Assembly (NCBI GenBank): GCA_005406025.1
Contig: BGZK01000016.1
Coordinates: 992,001 to 1,056,000 of the forward strand
Length of the DNA: 64,000 bases
Source: Eumeta japonica
Taxonomy: Eukaryota; Arthropoda; Insecta; Lepidoptera; Psychidae
Reading direction: 5' to 3'
The notes beneath the pieces are model-generated. The model was not told where the DNA came from. It saw only the letters and a program-made list of their open reading frames with translations, and did not search any database. The position numbers were made by a program, and so were the translations under genes. Below are positions 37,201 through 45,529 of this stretch, piece by piece (the first letter of the stretch is position 1; each line of letters opens with the position of its first letter).

Positions 37201-40200
37201 TCTCACTCACTGGACTCAATCGCAATAGATGAAAGCTGTCTGTAGTTTGTGAAAACGTGGTATTATTTCAGTCGTGCCGGCCCATTTTCGTGCTGTAGCT
37301 AAATTGACTACAGAACAACTTTACCATTTATAAAATTTAAAACCTCAAACATCTTCCAATGCTATGGTGAATAGTTTCGGATGCATAATATTTTCCTGTC
37401 TCACACCTCTCTGAGTTGTATTGATTTTGTGATTCAATTCTGTACTCGAAGAAATGTAGATACATAGTTATATAAACATCTAAGCGCTTTAATATAGCGA
37501 TAGTTAATTTGTTATCGCTAAAGAAAATGCAGCACCGTTTAGGTTTTAATTGAATCTAAGTCTATTTCATAGTTAACAAACATGAAACTTTATGGTGATT
37601 ATACTTCCCGATCTTTTGTATAATTTGGCAATTTGTCAAAGTATCTGGACATTGTCTGCAATACCAAAGCTTTTTCGGAAAGTGGATTGTTTCGGATGAG
37701 TGGAGGTCGTCAAACCTGCGCGTAAGATGATTTGTGGTAACCCTCGAGGACAATTTATACACGTGTCTCAAGAGCGTGATGGATTTATAATACATCAACA
37801 ATGTCTTTTTCTCATATACATTGTTCATAATATAGTTCAGCACAACCCTACTCCTCGTTTCAGGCGTGTTTCTTCAAGTATGACTTAATCGATCTTCCAT
37901 TCGCTTTCAAAAATTCAATCCTAATCCCATCTCTTCCTGGTCCCTTATAGTTTTTCAGTTGTTTGAGGGCCATCTCATTGTCATACAGAATGACATCTGA
38001 GATATCTTCTGTGTAGTACAGGGACAGCTTTGCTCGAGGATGTCTGGCTGTACCAATGATAGGTTTTATGTTGATGTCTATATCTGTTGACAGAAGTTTT
38101 CGATGTCTTTTAGAATTTCCTGTTTTGATGAGACGATTACGTCCTTATCATTCTTCAGCGTTGTCATTTTGCTTTACCCAATAAACTTTTCCTTTACAAA
38201 CACTTTGGAACTTTGTTTTGCTTAATCGTCTTTCTAACAAAATGTATATTATTGCGACGTATGCCATGTATACTGCCTTTCCAAGCTGTTAAAAAAAACT
38301 CTATATTCCTATATACCAGCTGGACATTGCTAACTCACATCTTATCTTTGTGTCATCACTTTTCGGGTATCATTAAAGAGTTTTTGGCTTCCATTTTGAC
38401 GGCCGGCTTTACCAAACCAAACCAAACCGTGTTTGCACTAACCACAATCTAGATTTTGTTATTATATTCGAAGCGTATTTGATGTTCGATCTAAAATATT
38501 TTAAGGTTTTGGACGTTAACAATTGTTGGATAAAACGCAGACTTCATCAGACGAAACTTTTCCAGCTACACATCTAATTCAATATCCCTCTAACCATGTC
38601 GTGATCACATCCACATTTTATTTTGTTTGTATGTAAAACTTATATCGCTAGTAATGAAAATTTTAGATACGCAAATGTTTGCAGAAATGTTTTTTATTAT
38701 TATTACAAAAATTAAACTTCGTATAGATATTAGACAATGTTGAAAAAATTTACAAACTGCAAGTGTACTGTAAATTTTTTAAATTTCAAAACACAATTTT
38801 TCACTGACAAATGCAAGTGTCAGTGCTAAATTAATTACAATACTTTTCTCATATTTACTTTTTACTTAGTCTTCTTATTATGTAATCTTATGTTTATTAA
38901 GTTAAAATTAGATTAAACTTTTAAAAAAAGTCACCATTTGGTAAGTAAAAATAATTTTACAGTTTTATTAACTATTTGAAAATTAATACTTGTTATCGGG
39001 AAATAGCCATTATTTTATGAAGCTGATTTATGCAGGTGAGCGGCTACATAGGAAGTTCATTAAGAATAGTTGAAGCAATGCACCATTCAAAACTGTTTTA
39101 CATAAATATACCAATGACAGCTATTAAACTCGTAGTCTATTTTCTAAATGTTTCATTTGCAATAGAGCGTTAGTCTTAATTGCAAGGCTGTGCAGGCCAG
39201 GAATATACGTATGTTCATGCTTTATGCATTTGTGGTATCACTGATTATCATTATTCTAATATTACATGTATTAGATTCTACAATTTATTTTTCGTTCAGG
39301 GCAAACACGAAGAACACAAAAAGACCGTGGGCCATCACGATAAGGAGAAACACAACGGCCACTACGATGATAGCGGCGGCCACGACCGGCACCACCACGA
39401 CGAGAGCGAGCACTACGGCGGCCACCACCACGAGGAGCACGGCAAGAAGAACGCCAAGGTACCACATAGTCAGAATTATAGGAACTTAGGTTCGGATATC
39501 CGTATATATGGAGCCTAACGTAAATGTTCCATTTGAATTGTTTTTATTATTATTATAAAGTTACGCCTATAATCCCAGGATTTTAAATGGCTGAGACTAC
39601 AGATTTCCACACTGTACGATCTTTGCATACCTCTCTTACTTCACTGACATCTATTAATCATTTCATGCAATATCATCGGTTTTGGTTTCTTAAGGTGTGG
39701 CCTTTTTTTAATATGCTACAAATTTAGTTTGTAAAAGATTTTATATAGCGACCTTTGCCGATCCTTCCATTACATACATTATCTCTGTAAATTTGTATTA
39801 TCAATATACTTTCATCTAGATGGCCAAACCACCGCAGTATACCTTTTTTCTACTCTAGCCACTACATCTTCTTTCAAACCACATCACGTTTCATCATTCA
39901 GACCATATATACTACGTAGAAGTCACATCTCTTCTGCATTGTTTCTACTTTTATTCTTTTCTGTCATAACAAAACTTTCAACACTGTATATAATGGTAGA
40001 GACTAGGACTCCATTATAGAAAGTTCCTTGTCGTATGACACTTTTATTATTCGCAACAGAAAGCAACGTTCCCTTCACTTTACTCTCCAGTCTATCTTTT
40101 CAATACGTCTATAATAATACCGTCATTTATAAACAAAATACGTTTATATCAACTAAATATACAAACTTTTTCGTGTGCTCAATTCTCTCACCTTCTATAC

Positions 40201-43200
40201 ATATATCATGCTTTCACATCTTTTAACCTCCATGACTTTGATTTTGCTGACATTAAATTCATACGTTTTTTTCTTAACAAATTTTTTCACTTTATTCACC
40301 CTCTCTTGCAACTAGACCGTCGAACTAGGCCTGACGGGTGGTGAACCTCGTCGCCTCAATCGAGTCTACAGCTCCCTTTGCCCATGCTCAGTTACATAAA
40401 TTATCCGCCCCCAAATATGGTGCATCAAATCTGGGGAGGGATTGTCTGGCAACGCCAATACTTTCTACGGGTAACAATATTTAGATTTCCGAGACCATTT
40501 AAATTAAAAAAAAAATGAGAAAAATGTAGGAAGGATATTGATGTTTTGGGGTGAAAGGAATAATATAGGAGGATACTATCATCTTAAGAAGGAATAGTGA
40601 GTGGAGCAGACAGAAGCTCGAGAACTCCGGGTCCGTGCGCCTGCGTCTTTTTACATCCTGCAGTTCACCACATCTATTTTCGAGTGGGTGAGAAAGTTTT
40701 CTTGGAACACAATTCATAAATTGTGTTTATCTATATTAGTTATTGTTTTGCGTTTGGCAAGCATTAAACTTCAAAAATATTTTTATGTGATTTACAAATC
40801 CTCATCTACTTAGCAAACTATTATTCTGGAAGATCTGAAAGCTATTCGTAATAGTGTTGTTATAATTCAAATGCACATTATGTTTCATAATAAAGTTTAT
40901 AATAACTGTATATGCATACATACAATTTATTATCAACACAGTACGAAGAATCTGGTAGACATTCAAAAGGACACAACACTAAGGGCAGCCACGACATTCA
41001 CAAAAAGGAGGAATACGAGAAAAAGGTGGAGTTCTTCGAAGAAGAGGGAGACTCAGACGACGAGGAGAAGCACGGCGGGTTCAACGACGAGAAGGAGCAC
41101 GCCTCGGTACGCTCTTTGTACTTCTTGTTCAATATTTTAAATACCTAATTCATTCGTTGATAACGTTTTGCACTGATTTTTTTAAAATTGTAAACTGCTC
41201 TTACTGTGTCTGTACCGAAATTTTCTACAGGTTTTTCCTTTTTTCTTCGTAAGGAATTTCGTGTTTAACTTTTTATAGTGGTGTTTAATTAGCGTCAAGT
41301 ACCCACTTCAGATTTTGTTATGATCAGACGCCTATGCAATCTGTTCTCGATTTAACAATAGTAATGAAATTTACACTTTTCTTACACATTCGAATTGTAC
41401 ATAAGCTTATATTCACAATTGTAATTTAAACTTTACTTAAATAAGCGTGTGGATGTTTGTTTCGATTGTTATTTTTTCTTTTAATTATATATCTCTCAAG
41501 TTTTTTTTTATATGTATGATTTTTAAGTGAATCGCGCATTTCAATTGATACAGAATAATAGTCTTTACGTTTGGCCTCAATGGCATTGCAGACTAGTGTT
41601 GAAATGTACACATATCAACGAACTATATTATGTTTACTATGAGCAATATTTTCAATTATTAATCCCATTTTTATAAGGTGTGAAATCTCTTTAAATTTCA
41701 CGCCAACAGCGATTGTGTTTTTTACCAGTGTCTAAATGTTTTTCAAATTATTCAGCATTCAGAAATTGCATTGCTCATTGTATAAGAGCTCTTAAGCAAC
41801 GAATCCTTGAAGGAGTTTTTAGAATCGCCTCAATAGTTCAAATACTTTCCTTTTTTTTAACGATTTCATTATTAATTGTAAATATTGTTCGTTACGGTCA
41901 ATACTGAGTGACGAAAATTTTTAATTTTCTTCTTTTTCGTTTTAAAACGATTTCGTTGTTACAGTTTTAAGAGCTAGACTGTCGAAATATATCAACTATT
42001 ACGTTTTTTTCCCCACTTAGTTGTTGCTTTTAAAATTTAAGTTTAGATACTTGAAAAAAAAAATCAATAGACACTCAACTTAAAGCCTCGTGTGCAGATA
42101 AAAAATTATCATTAGTTTATTTATGACGATTGCCATTGCAATGACATTTACGTGCCGAATGAAGAACTTCATGGTAGTCAAAACTCGTGAATTAATCAAA
42201 TTTTATTATCGGATGATGTGCGACGTGTCATTTTACACACAAAAAAAAATGTGTTTTAATTTGAAACCAATTTCGTATCATTTCAAAAATAAACTACACA
42301 ATGTGTCGTTTCGAAAACGCACATACCGCCGTATCAGATCTCTGATGAAAAGTGTGCCAGTAGAGTGATTTGTTTTCGAGAGGTTCCTTGCTCGATTCTC
42401 GGCACAGATCCCTTTTTAATACAATAAAAATAAATAAATTAAAGGAAAACAAATAAATGTACAAACAAATACTTTAACAAAACCCTGTCTGTACATAAAT
42501 AACGGCGAGGCCAGCACGAAAATTACACATCTAATATTAAGCTTAACCAACGCCCAGAATTAGGCGTAGGGTAGTAGTTTCTTTCTTTGTATAGATCTGA
42601 ACAAATTGAATTAGGGAAAACTAGGGGGAAACTTAACTTCCATATTAGAAATAAAAAACAAGCTGATAAATATTTCGGTAAATGATGTTTTTTAATACCG
42701 ACCAAGGGCATCGAGACAAATCTCACATAATAACTAAGCACTTATGCTTTGTTCTAAGTGTCAATTTCCTTCTAACGCCATTAGGCACCTGATCATCAGT
42801 CTATTTCAATTCTAAGTCAACGGGGCACTACCACTTTAACACCCTACGCTCAGAGGACACTCGCCCATAAATGTGGGACATGGGTTTTACCATAAACAAG
42901 AATCTCAAGCAACTCGTAAGATCAAAAACAACGGTAGAGTTTAATTAAAATTAAACGAAATTAACGTTTTTAAATCGGTCCGTTTCGAAACTTCCGTAAT
43001 TGTAATATCGCAGGAACAAGATATTATATTCAATAAATCAAAACACTCGAATCCTTATTGGATTCGAAAGGAGAGCACTCCGGCAAGTTGGCGCGGATGT
43101 TTCAAAAGTGGTTAAGAAGTTTGACGCGGGCGGCGCCGGCCGCATGACGCGTCACGGGCGCGCGTCACGGGCCGCGTCACGGCGACTCGCCTTGCGTCAG

Positions 43201-44807
43201 CGCGACCTCCGATCGGTGGCCGTACTTTCCCTAGATCTAATTTCGCACAAATTTGCATAGATAACGAGGTTACTCGGTGGAAAGATTTCTTTTTGTTGTA
43301 GTTGAGCGGGTGACCTTTCCTTTTTTTTGTCAATTCAGATTATTAGTTTCCTTTTCGCGGCGAATTAAAAGGCTTCCAGAGAGTTTGAGTTTTTGTCTTT
43401 AGTTTTTAGAATTTGTTACGAGTTCGTTACGATTATTCTGTTTCTTTTTTTTTATTTTTGTTAGATTCGATTACATTTATAGAGATTCTTCACGGTTAAA
43501 CTTCTTTTTATAATAAATTAATTTTACATTGCCTGAAAATAAATACAATATGTTTTGTAAGCATACAATGCAAACATACAAAATCATATGCGTATAAAGA
43601 TCTTACGTAGGGATAATATTTTCCTTCTAGAACATATAATTAATTTTGTTTATTACAAAAATTAAAAAGTAATAATTCTTTTTAAGTGAGACTTGAAATG
43701 CGCTTCATATTTTCTCGATTTATTTTTTCTAATGAATATATTTGATTTGTTATTGTATGTTCTTAATTATTTTTTATATACAAGCCTAACTATTCCTTTT
43801 CATTATTGGCCATATATTTAATTTCCCAATTGTGATTGTAATGGCGTCTAATAAATCCCAAAGTTTTGTCTAAACTGGTGCTCATCCGTACAACATGTTA
43901 ATTAATCGTATCCCTGAATTGAATAGGGCGGCCACTTCAAGAAGGGCAATCTAGAAGCGAGCCACAAGGGCGGCGAGAAGGGGCACTCCGGGCACCACGT
44001 GAAGGGCGGCCACGCTTTAGGATTCAAGGTGAGATATGACAGAAAACTAGTTGAATCATCGCTACGCCTTTACTCCTTTAGTCCATATTTTATACGCAAT
44101 CTTCCATTGAAAAACATCAATTTTTACAGTAATTTTAATCGTATTGCATTGCAATTTCACGCGACAATTTATTATTTATTGCAAAACCACAATATATATT
44201 TGTGGTAGTTATAATAATGTCTAATTCCAGATATGGTACCTTTCGATTAATTTTGTGTTACAATATTGACTTATACAATATAATCTATACATATTTAATT
44301 TATTTCGCTGTCGTCTGCATAAAAAGAAATAAAAATAAAAAGGAATTGTTATTGATTTACCGTTTGTGCTAAATAACTATTAAATCTTAAATGTCATAAC
44401 GACCAGTTCTACATATGAGCATTAATGACAATACAGTAGGGCATAGAGCATTACAAACAAAATATAAAAATCGCCATTTAAATCTTCTAGGTTCATTTAG
44501 TAGCGGGCAGAGAATATTTTTAACACATATTAACTTTGAGCTGATGTAAGCCGTATTGTTGGTATTTGTAGCGTGTGACGTAGTGTGTTAATGTTGCAAT
44601 GTAATGTCTCGAAATTTTCAGGAACATCGAAAATCCGGCGGGCACGATGCCCACGGCAAGCACGACGTGGATGGGCACGTGAAGGGCGGGCACGCGTCGG
44701 GCAAAAAGTGGGTGTACCACCACGGCCACCCCGCCAAGACCGCCAACCTGGTGGCCGTAGACCGGCGCAGCGGCAGAGGCCCCGTCCACTTCCTGCCTCA
44801 GTACTGA
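28176..44807 (+). CDS. Histidine-rich, DUF4779-like secreted protein gene (5' end missing; five coding exons)
   Basis: The coding sequence joins 28176-28243, 39300-39458, 40942-41106, 43927-44028 and 44622-44807, giving 225 residues and a TGA stop. The predicted protein is strongly hydrophilic, has no cysteine and about 40 histidines, and is rich in Gly, Lys, Glu and Asp. It carries repeated HGG/GGH, HHH and KGGH motifs, an acidic stretch in exon 3 and a more ordered C-terminus ending FLPQY. The N-terminal GGKEH start and the 'HKKEEYEKKVEFF' segment resemble the insect DUF4779 family, whose members are normally secreted. Function is unknown; metal binding or a cuticular/extracellular matrix role is only inferred from composition. 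No exon supplies an ATG or signal peptide, and the first exon starts with two bases of a split codon, so at least one upstream exon is missing. Exons are GC-rich in an AT-rich background. Confidence 0.85.
28244..29160. other. Start of the 11-kb intron, nothing recognised
   Basis: AT-rich with a GC-richer stretch at 28545-28710. No exon or repeat is recognised. Confidence 0.4.
29195..29720. repeat. Diverged tandem array, period about 130 bp, four units
   Basis: A recurring block reads ACCCTGAGGGGGTAAGTAG-like, then TTGTATGGAAAATCGAAACC, then GTTGAAGCTATTGATC, then AAAATTTAGGTTTTAGCTA. The 'ACC-TA/TG-GGGG-TGAAA' landmark appears near 29268, 29402, 29532 and 29660. The units resemble a repeat known from lepidopteran genomes. 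The array is intronic. Confidence 0.7.
29945..30165. repeat. Degenerate hexanucleotide repeat, block 3 (inverse orientation)
   Basis: The complement of blocks 1 and 2: runs such as GAACCG TGACCG, AAATTG AAATTG, CGGAAC CGGAAT TAGAAG and CGGGAC CGAGAT. The 6-bp phase is kept over about 200 bp. The 66-codon + strand frame here (Arg, Pro, Glu, Leu-rich) is just translation of the repeat. Confidence 0.7.
30440..30770. other. GC-rich islet in the large intron
   Basis: About 330 bp well above background GC, with ATCACGTGAC near 30601 and many CpGs. It is open on both strands (109 codons on +, 61 on -) but neither product resembles a known protein and no good splice sites frame it. It may be a conserved intronic enhancer, or an exon of an unrecognised gene. 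Confidence 0.3.
30780..33280. other. Intron, AT-rich, nothing recognised
   Basis: The longest frame (31510-31947, +, 145 codons) overlaps an antisense 86-codon frame and lacks any family signature. Phe/Leu/Ile content fits AT-rich chance. Many GATATA/TATATC repeats around 33000-33100. Confidence 0.4.
33285..33367 (+). other. Possible non-coding first exon ending in a consensus donor
   Basis: GC-richer sequence ends GGAAG|GTAAGTTT at 33362, a near-perfect splice donor, and lies about 540 bp upstream of the candidate MALS micro-exon. No start codon is in a useful frame. It could be a 5' UTR exon or a chance donor inside a GC-rich islet. Confidence 0.2.
33285..33720. other. GC-rich islet in the large intron
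   Basis: The islet contains GGGCTGCGGGGCGTGCGGGG and GGGGCGGGGCGTCG (G-rich) at 33505-33545. It lies just upstream of the candidate internal promoter at 33856, so it could be part of a promoter region. Overlapping small frames on both strands have no recognisable product. Confidence 0.35.
33850..33922 (+). promoter_or_regulatory. Possible internal promoter with a 12-nt coding micro-exon
   Basis: A TATA-like TATTTAAAA stands at 33856-33864, followed by CACAGTTC and then a short leader into ATG at 33905. Four codons (Met-Ala-Leu-Ser) run straight into a consensus donor, AGT|GTAAGTAT, at 33917. A first exon coding three or four residues, with the intron inside the signal peptide, is the usual design of insect cuticle protein genes. 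It ends in phase 0, compatible with exon B (39300), but no signal-peptide exon was found between them. It could be an alternative first exon of the histidine-rich gene, a separate gene, or chance. Confidence 0.3.
33925..36230. other. Intron, AT-rich, nothing recognised
   Basis: GC-richer stretches at 34020-34150, 34850-35000 and 35430-35600 show no coding signature. An acceptor-like TTTTAG at 34630 is followed by eight hydrophobic codons and GTCAGT. It is too weak to call an exon. Confidence 0.35.
36230..38470 (-). mobile_element. Long decayed LINE with reverse transcriptase (second family)
   Basis: Read on the - strand from about 38470 downwards: NNIHFVRKTIKQNK; TEDISDVILYDNEMALKQLK with KGPGRDGI (the linker before the RT domain); LQTMSRYFDKLPN; FVNYEIDLDSIKT (RT motif A region); GVRQENIMHPKLFTIALEDV (degraded RT motif B); KEVGLKINANNTEILL; and a C-terminal tail, ISKFKxQQTGHITGKID, then RPSTGWTDNLVR. 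Stops and frameshifts occur throughout. The linear order is that of RTE-like insect LINEs. It is interrupted at 37085-37205 by a SINE-like insert. It lies antisense in the intron. Confidence 0.85.
37085..37205 (-). mobile_element. SINE-like insert inside the LINE
   Basis: AGGAGTCACCAGTATGTTGC ... AGAATATCTGATGGAGGGGA ... CCGGAACTCTCACTCACTGG parallels the copy at 50060-50180 (GGAGTCACGAG ... GGATATCTGATGGAAGGGAC ... CCAGAACTCTCACTCACTG). It separates two parts of the LINE reading, showing that it arrived later. Confidence 0.65.
38470..39299. other. End of the 11-kb intron
   Basis: AT-rich. No element is recognised. The final 120 bp includes a hydrophobic frame out of phase with exon B. Confidence 0.4.
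39300..39458 (+). CDS. Coding exon B of the histidine-rich gene
   Basis: The acceptor is TTCGTTCAG at 39299 and the donor is AAG|GTACCA at 39459. It has 159 nt (53 codons), phase 0 at both ends. Fifteen of the 53 residues are His, with two HHH runs and alternating HY/HGG motifs. This is the most histidine-dense part of the protein and the best candidate for a metal-binding segment. Upstream the frame stays open to 39180, but the strong acceptor and family-like content from GKHEEH onward mark the exon start. An out-of-frame hydrophobic stretch beginning with ATG at 39190 is coincidental. Confidence 0.85.
39680..40312 (-). mobile_element. Decayed LINE copy, family L1x, antisense in intron
   Basis: On the - strand: LQERVNKVKKFVKKKTYEFN, VSKIKVMEVKRCESM, then ERIEHTKKFVYL, NNKSVIRQGTFYNGVLVS, NKSRNNAEEM, and RWFGHLDESI with NVCNGRIGKGR. 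The motifs follow the same order as in the 3310-4240 copy, with numerous stops. It lies in the intron between exons B and C. Confidence 0.8.
40942..41106 (+). CDS. Coding exon C of the histidine-rich gene (acidic/helical segment)
   Basis: The acceptor is TCAACACAG at 40941 and the donor is TCG|GTACGC at 41107. It has 165 nt (55 codons), phase 0 at both ends. The centre reads HKKEEYEKKVEFFEEEG and is followed by a run of Asp/Glu (GDSDDEEKHGG). Charged residues dominate, with six histidines. The HKK-E-F/Y-KK-EFF pattern is the most family-specific piece of the protein and the main reason for the DUF4779 assignment. This part probably forms a charged helix, which is inference from composition. 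Confidence 0.85.
41107..43060. other. Intron between exons C and D, first part
   Basis: Mostly AT-rich and unremarkable. At 42330-42400, GCCAGTAGAGTGATT and GCTCGATTCTCGGCAC stand about 35 bp apart and loosely resemble tRNA-type A and B boxes, so a worn SINE is possible. No further His-rich exon was found. Confidence 0.4.
43060..43330. promoter_or_regulatory. CpG-rich island with repeated GCGTCAC motifs
   Basis: GCGTCAC stands at 43149-43155, 43162-43168 and 43174-43180 and GCGTCAG at 43194-43200. TGACGCGTCA (43145-43154) is a perfect dyad, and another TGACGC is at 43122-43127. TGACG is the half-site of CREB/ATF-type bZIP factors. The island lies about 700 bp before exon D and could be an intronic enhancer or internal promoter. 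Factor identity is inference. Confidence 0.4.
43330..43926. other. Intron, AT-rich
   Basis: No recognised feature up to the acceptor of exon D. Confidence 0.4.
43927..44028 (+). CDS. Coding exon D of the histidine-rich gene
   Basis: The acceptor is CTGAATTGAATAG at 43926, not a pyrimidine-rich one, and the donor is AAG|GTGAGA at 44029. It has 102 nt (34 codons), phase 0 at both ends. It encodes Gly/Lys/His repeats (GGHF, KGGEKGH, HHVKGGHALGFK). The last 12-13 residues closely match an internal segment of exon E, at both protein and DNA level, suggesting an old internal duplication. Being symmetrical, it could be skipped without a frameshift. Confidence 0.8.
44029..44621. other. Last intron (593 bp)
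   Basis: GTGAGA donor and TTTTCAG acceptor, AT-rich interior, no repeat recognised. Confidence 0.75.
44622..44807 (+). CDS. Terminal coding exon E of the histidine-rich gene
   Basis: The acceptor is GAAATTTTCAG at 44621, and the frame ends at TGA 44805-44807. It has 61 codons plus stop. The first half continues the HGK/HVKGGH repeats. The second half changes character: KKWVYHHGHPAK, then a hydrophobic TANLVAVDRR segment, then a Pro-containing end, PVHFLPQY. This less repetitive tail is probably the conserved C-terminal signature of the protein. A GC-rich antisense reading frame over 44520-44831 is a shadow. Confidence 0.85.
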   Translation, partial: EHRKSGGHDAHGKHDVDGHVKGGHASGKKWVYHHGHPAKTANLVAVDRRSGRGPVHFLPQY

Positions 44808-45202
44808 TGATGGAAGGGCATCGAAGACCATACTGTGGGCTGTATACGTTTTCTAGTTCGAATTTTATTTAATTTTATTTTAAATTTCATTAGAATAAGA
44901 ACGTGCAAAACGTCGTTGTGATTAAAAAGAAAAATAATGAATTAAATAAAATTATAAAAATAATGATAATACTTGAGGATGGCAGTTTTTTTGAATTGAA
45001 TGTACGTGATTTGAAACACGATACTGACTATAGCCTTAATATATGTATACTTTAATGGCAGAAAATATTCGAATAATGGCAAAAATGCTTCAAAGTTGGT
45101 GAAATTATTTTAATTATTTTTCTTTTTACCGCATTGCATAATTCTTGAAAATGCCCTTTTAATTTATTTATTTGTGTTCCATATGTTGTGTAATTTTTAT
45201 CA

Positions 45203-45208
45203 AATAAA
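45203..45208 (+). terminator. Poly(A) signal candidate (proximal)
   Basis: AATAAA 396 bases after the stop codon of the histidine-rich gene, followed within 15-30 bases by a GTGTATTTGTGTAT-type GU-rich stretch. Confidence 0.45.
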
Positions 45209-45519
45209 TTTTCAGTGTATTTGTGTATAATATTTAAATATGAATGAAGACAAATCTTCTGTGATACATAAATATGATTTTTGACAATATTAATATAATT
45301 TATTAGATTTCGTCTGAAAAGTTGGAAACAAAATCGTGCTTGATACTATGATTTTGTAAAAAAATCTTTTTATTATAAGAAATATTAACATTATTATTGT
45401 ATGTTAATTTGTAAATATTTTTAGTAATAATTTTTTATACGTATGTAAATAACGAAGATGTTAGAAGTATCATATATTTACACCATTTATCGCAAGAGAA
45501 TCAGAATGATCTTTGTAAT

Positions 45520-45525
45520 AATAAA
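45520..45525 (+). terminator. Poly(A) signal candidate (distal)
   Basis: AATAAA about 713 bases after the stop codon. It is followed by TTGTCAG, then GTGCTGATGTGAGTGCC and a run of T, which is typical downstream GU/U-rich sequence. This is the best looking of the three candidates by context. Confidence 0.5.
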
Positions 45526-45529
45526 AGTC

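Larger units (their letters stand above)
44808..45525 (+). other. Probable 3' UTR of the histidine-rich gene
   Basis: AT-rich, non-coding sequence directly after the TGA. Poly(A) signals in order are AATAAA at 44945-44950, 45203-45208 and 45520-45525. The second and third have T/GT-rich sequence downstream, as expected of real cleavage sites. The transcript may therefore use more than one 3' end. The region has no competing reading frame or recognised repeat. Confidence 0.55.

Noticed and set aside
39190..39489. 99-codon frame beginning with a strongly hydrophobic, signal-like segment next to exon B
   Set aside because: It is in a different frame from exon B. Continuing through the acceptor gives a Thr/Arg-rich shadow of the His-rich exon, so it cannot be the missing signal peptide without a frameshift.
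44520..44831. 103-codon antisense frame over exon E (and antisense frames over exon B)
   Set aside because: These arise because GC-rich His/Gly/Lys codons lack stops on the opposite strand. The sense reading has splice sites and family resemblance.
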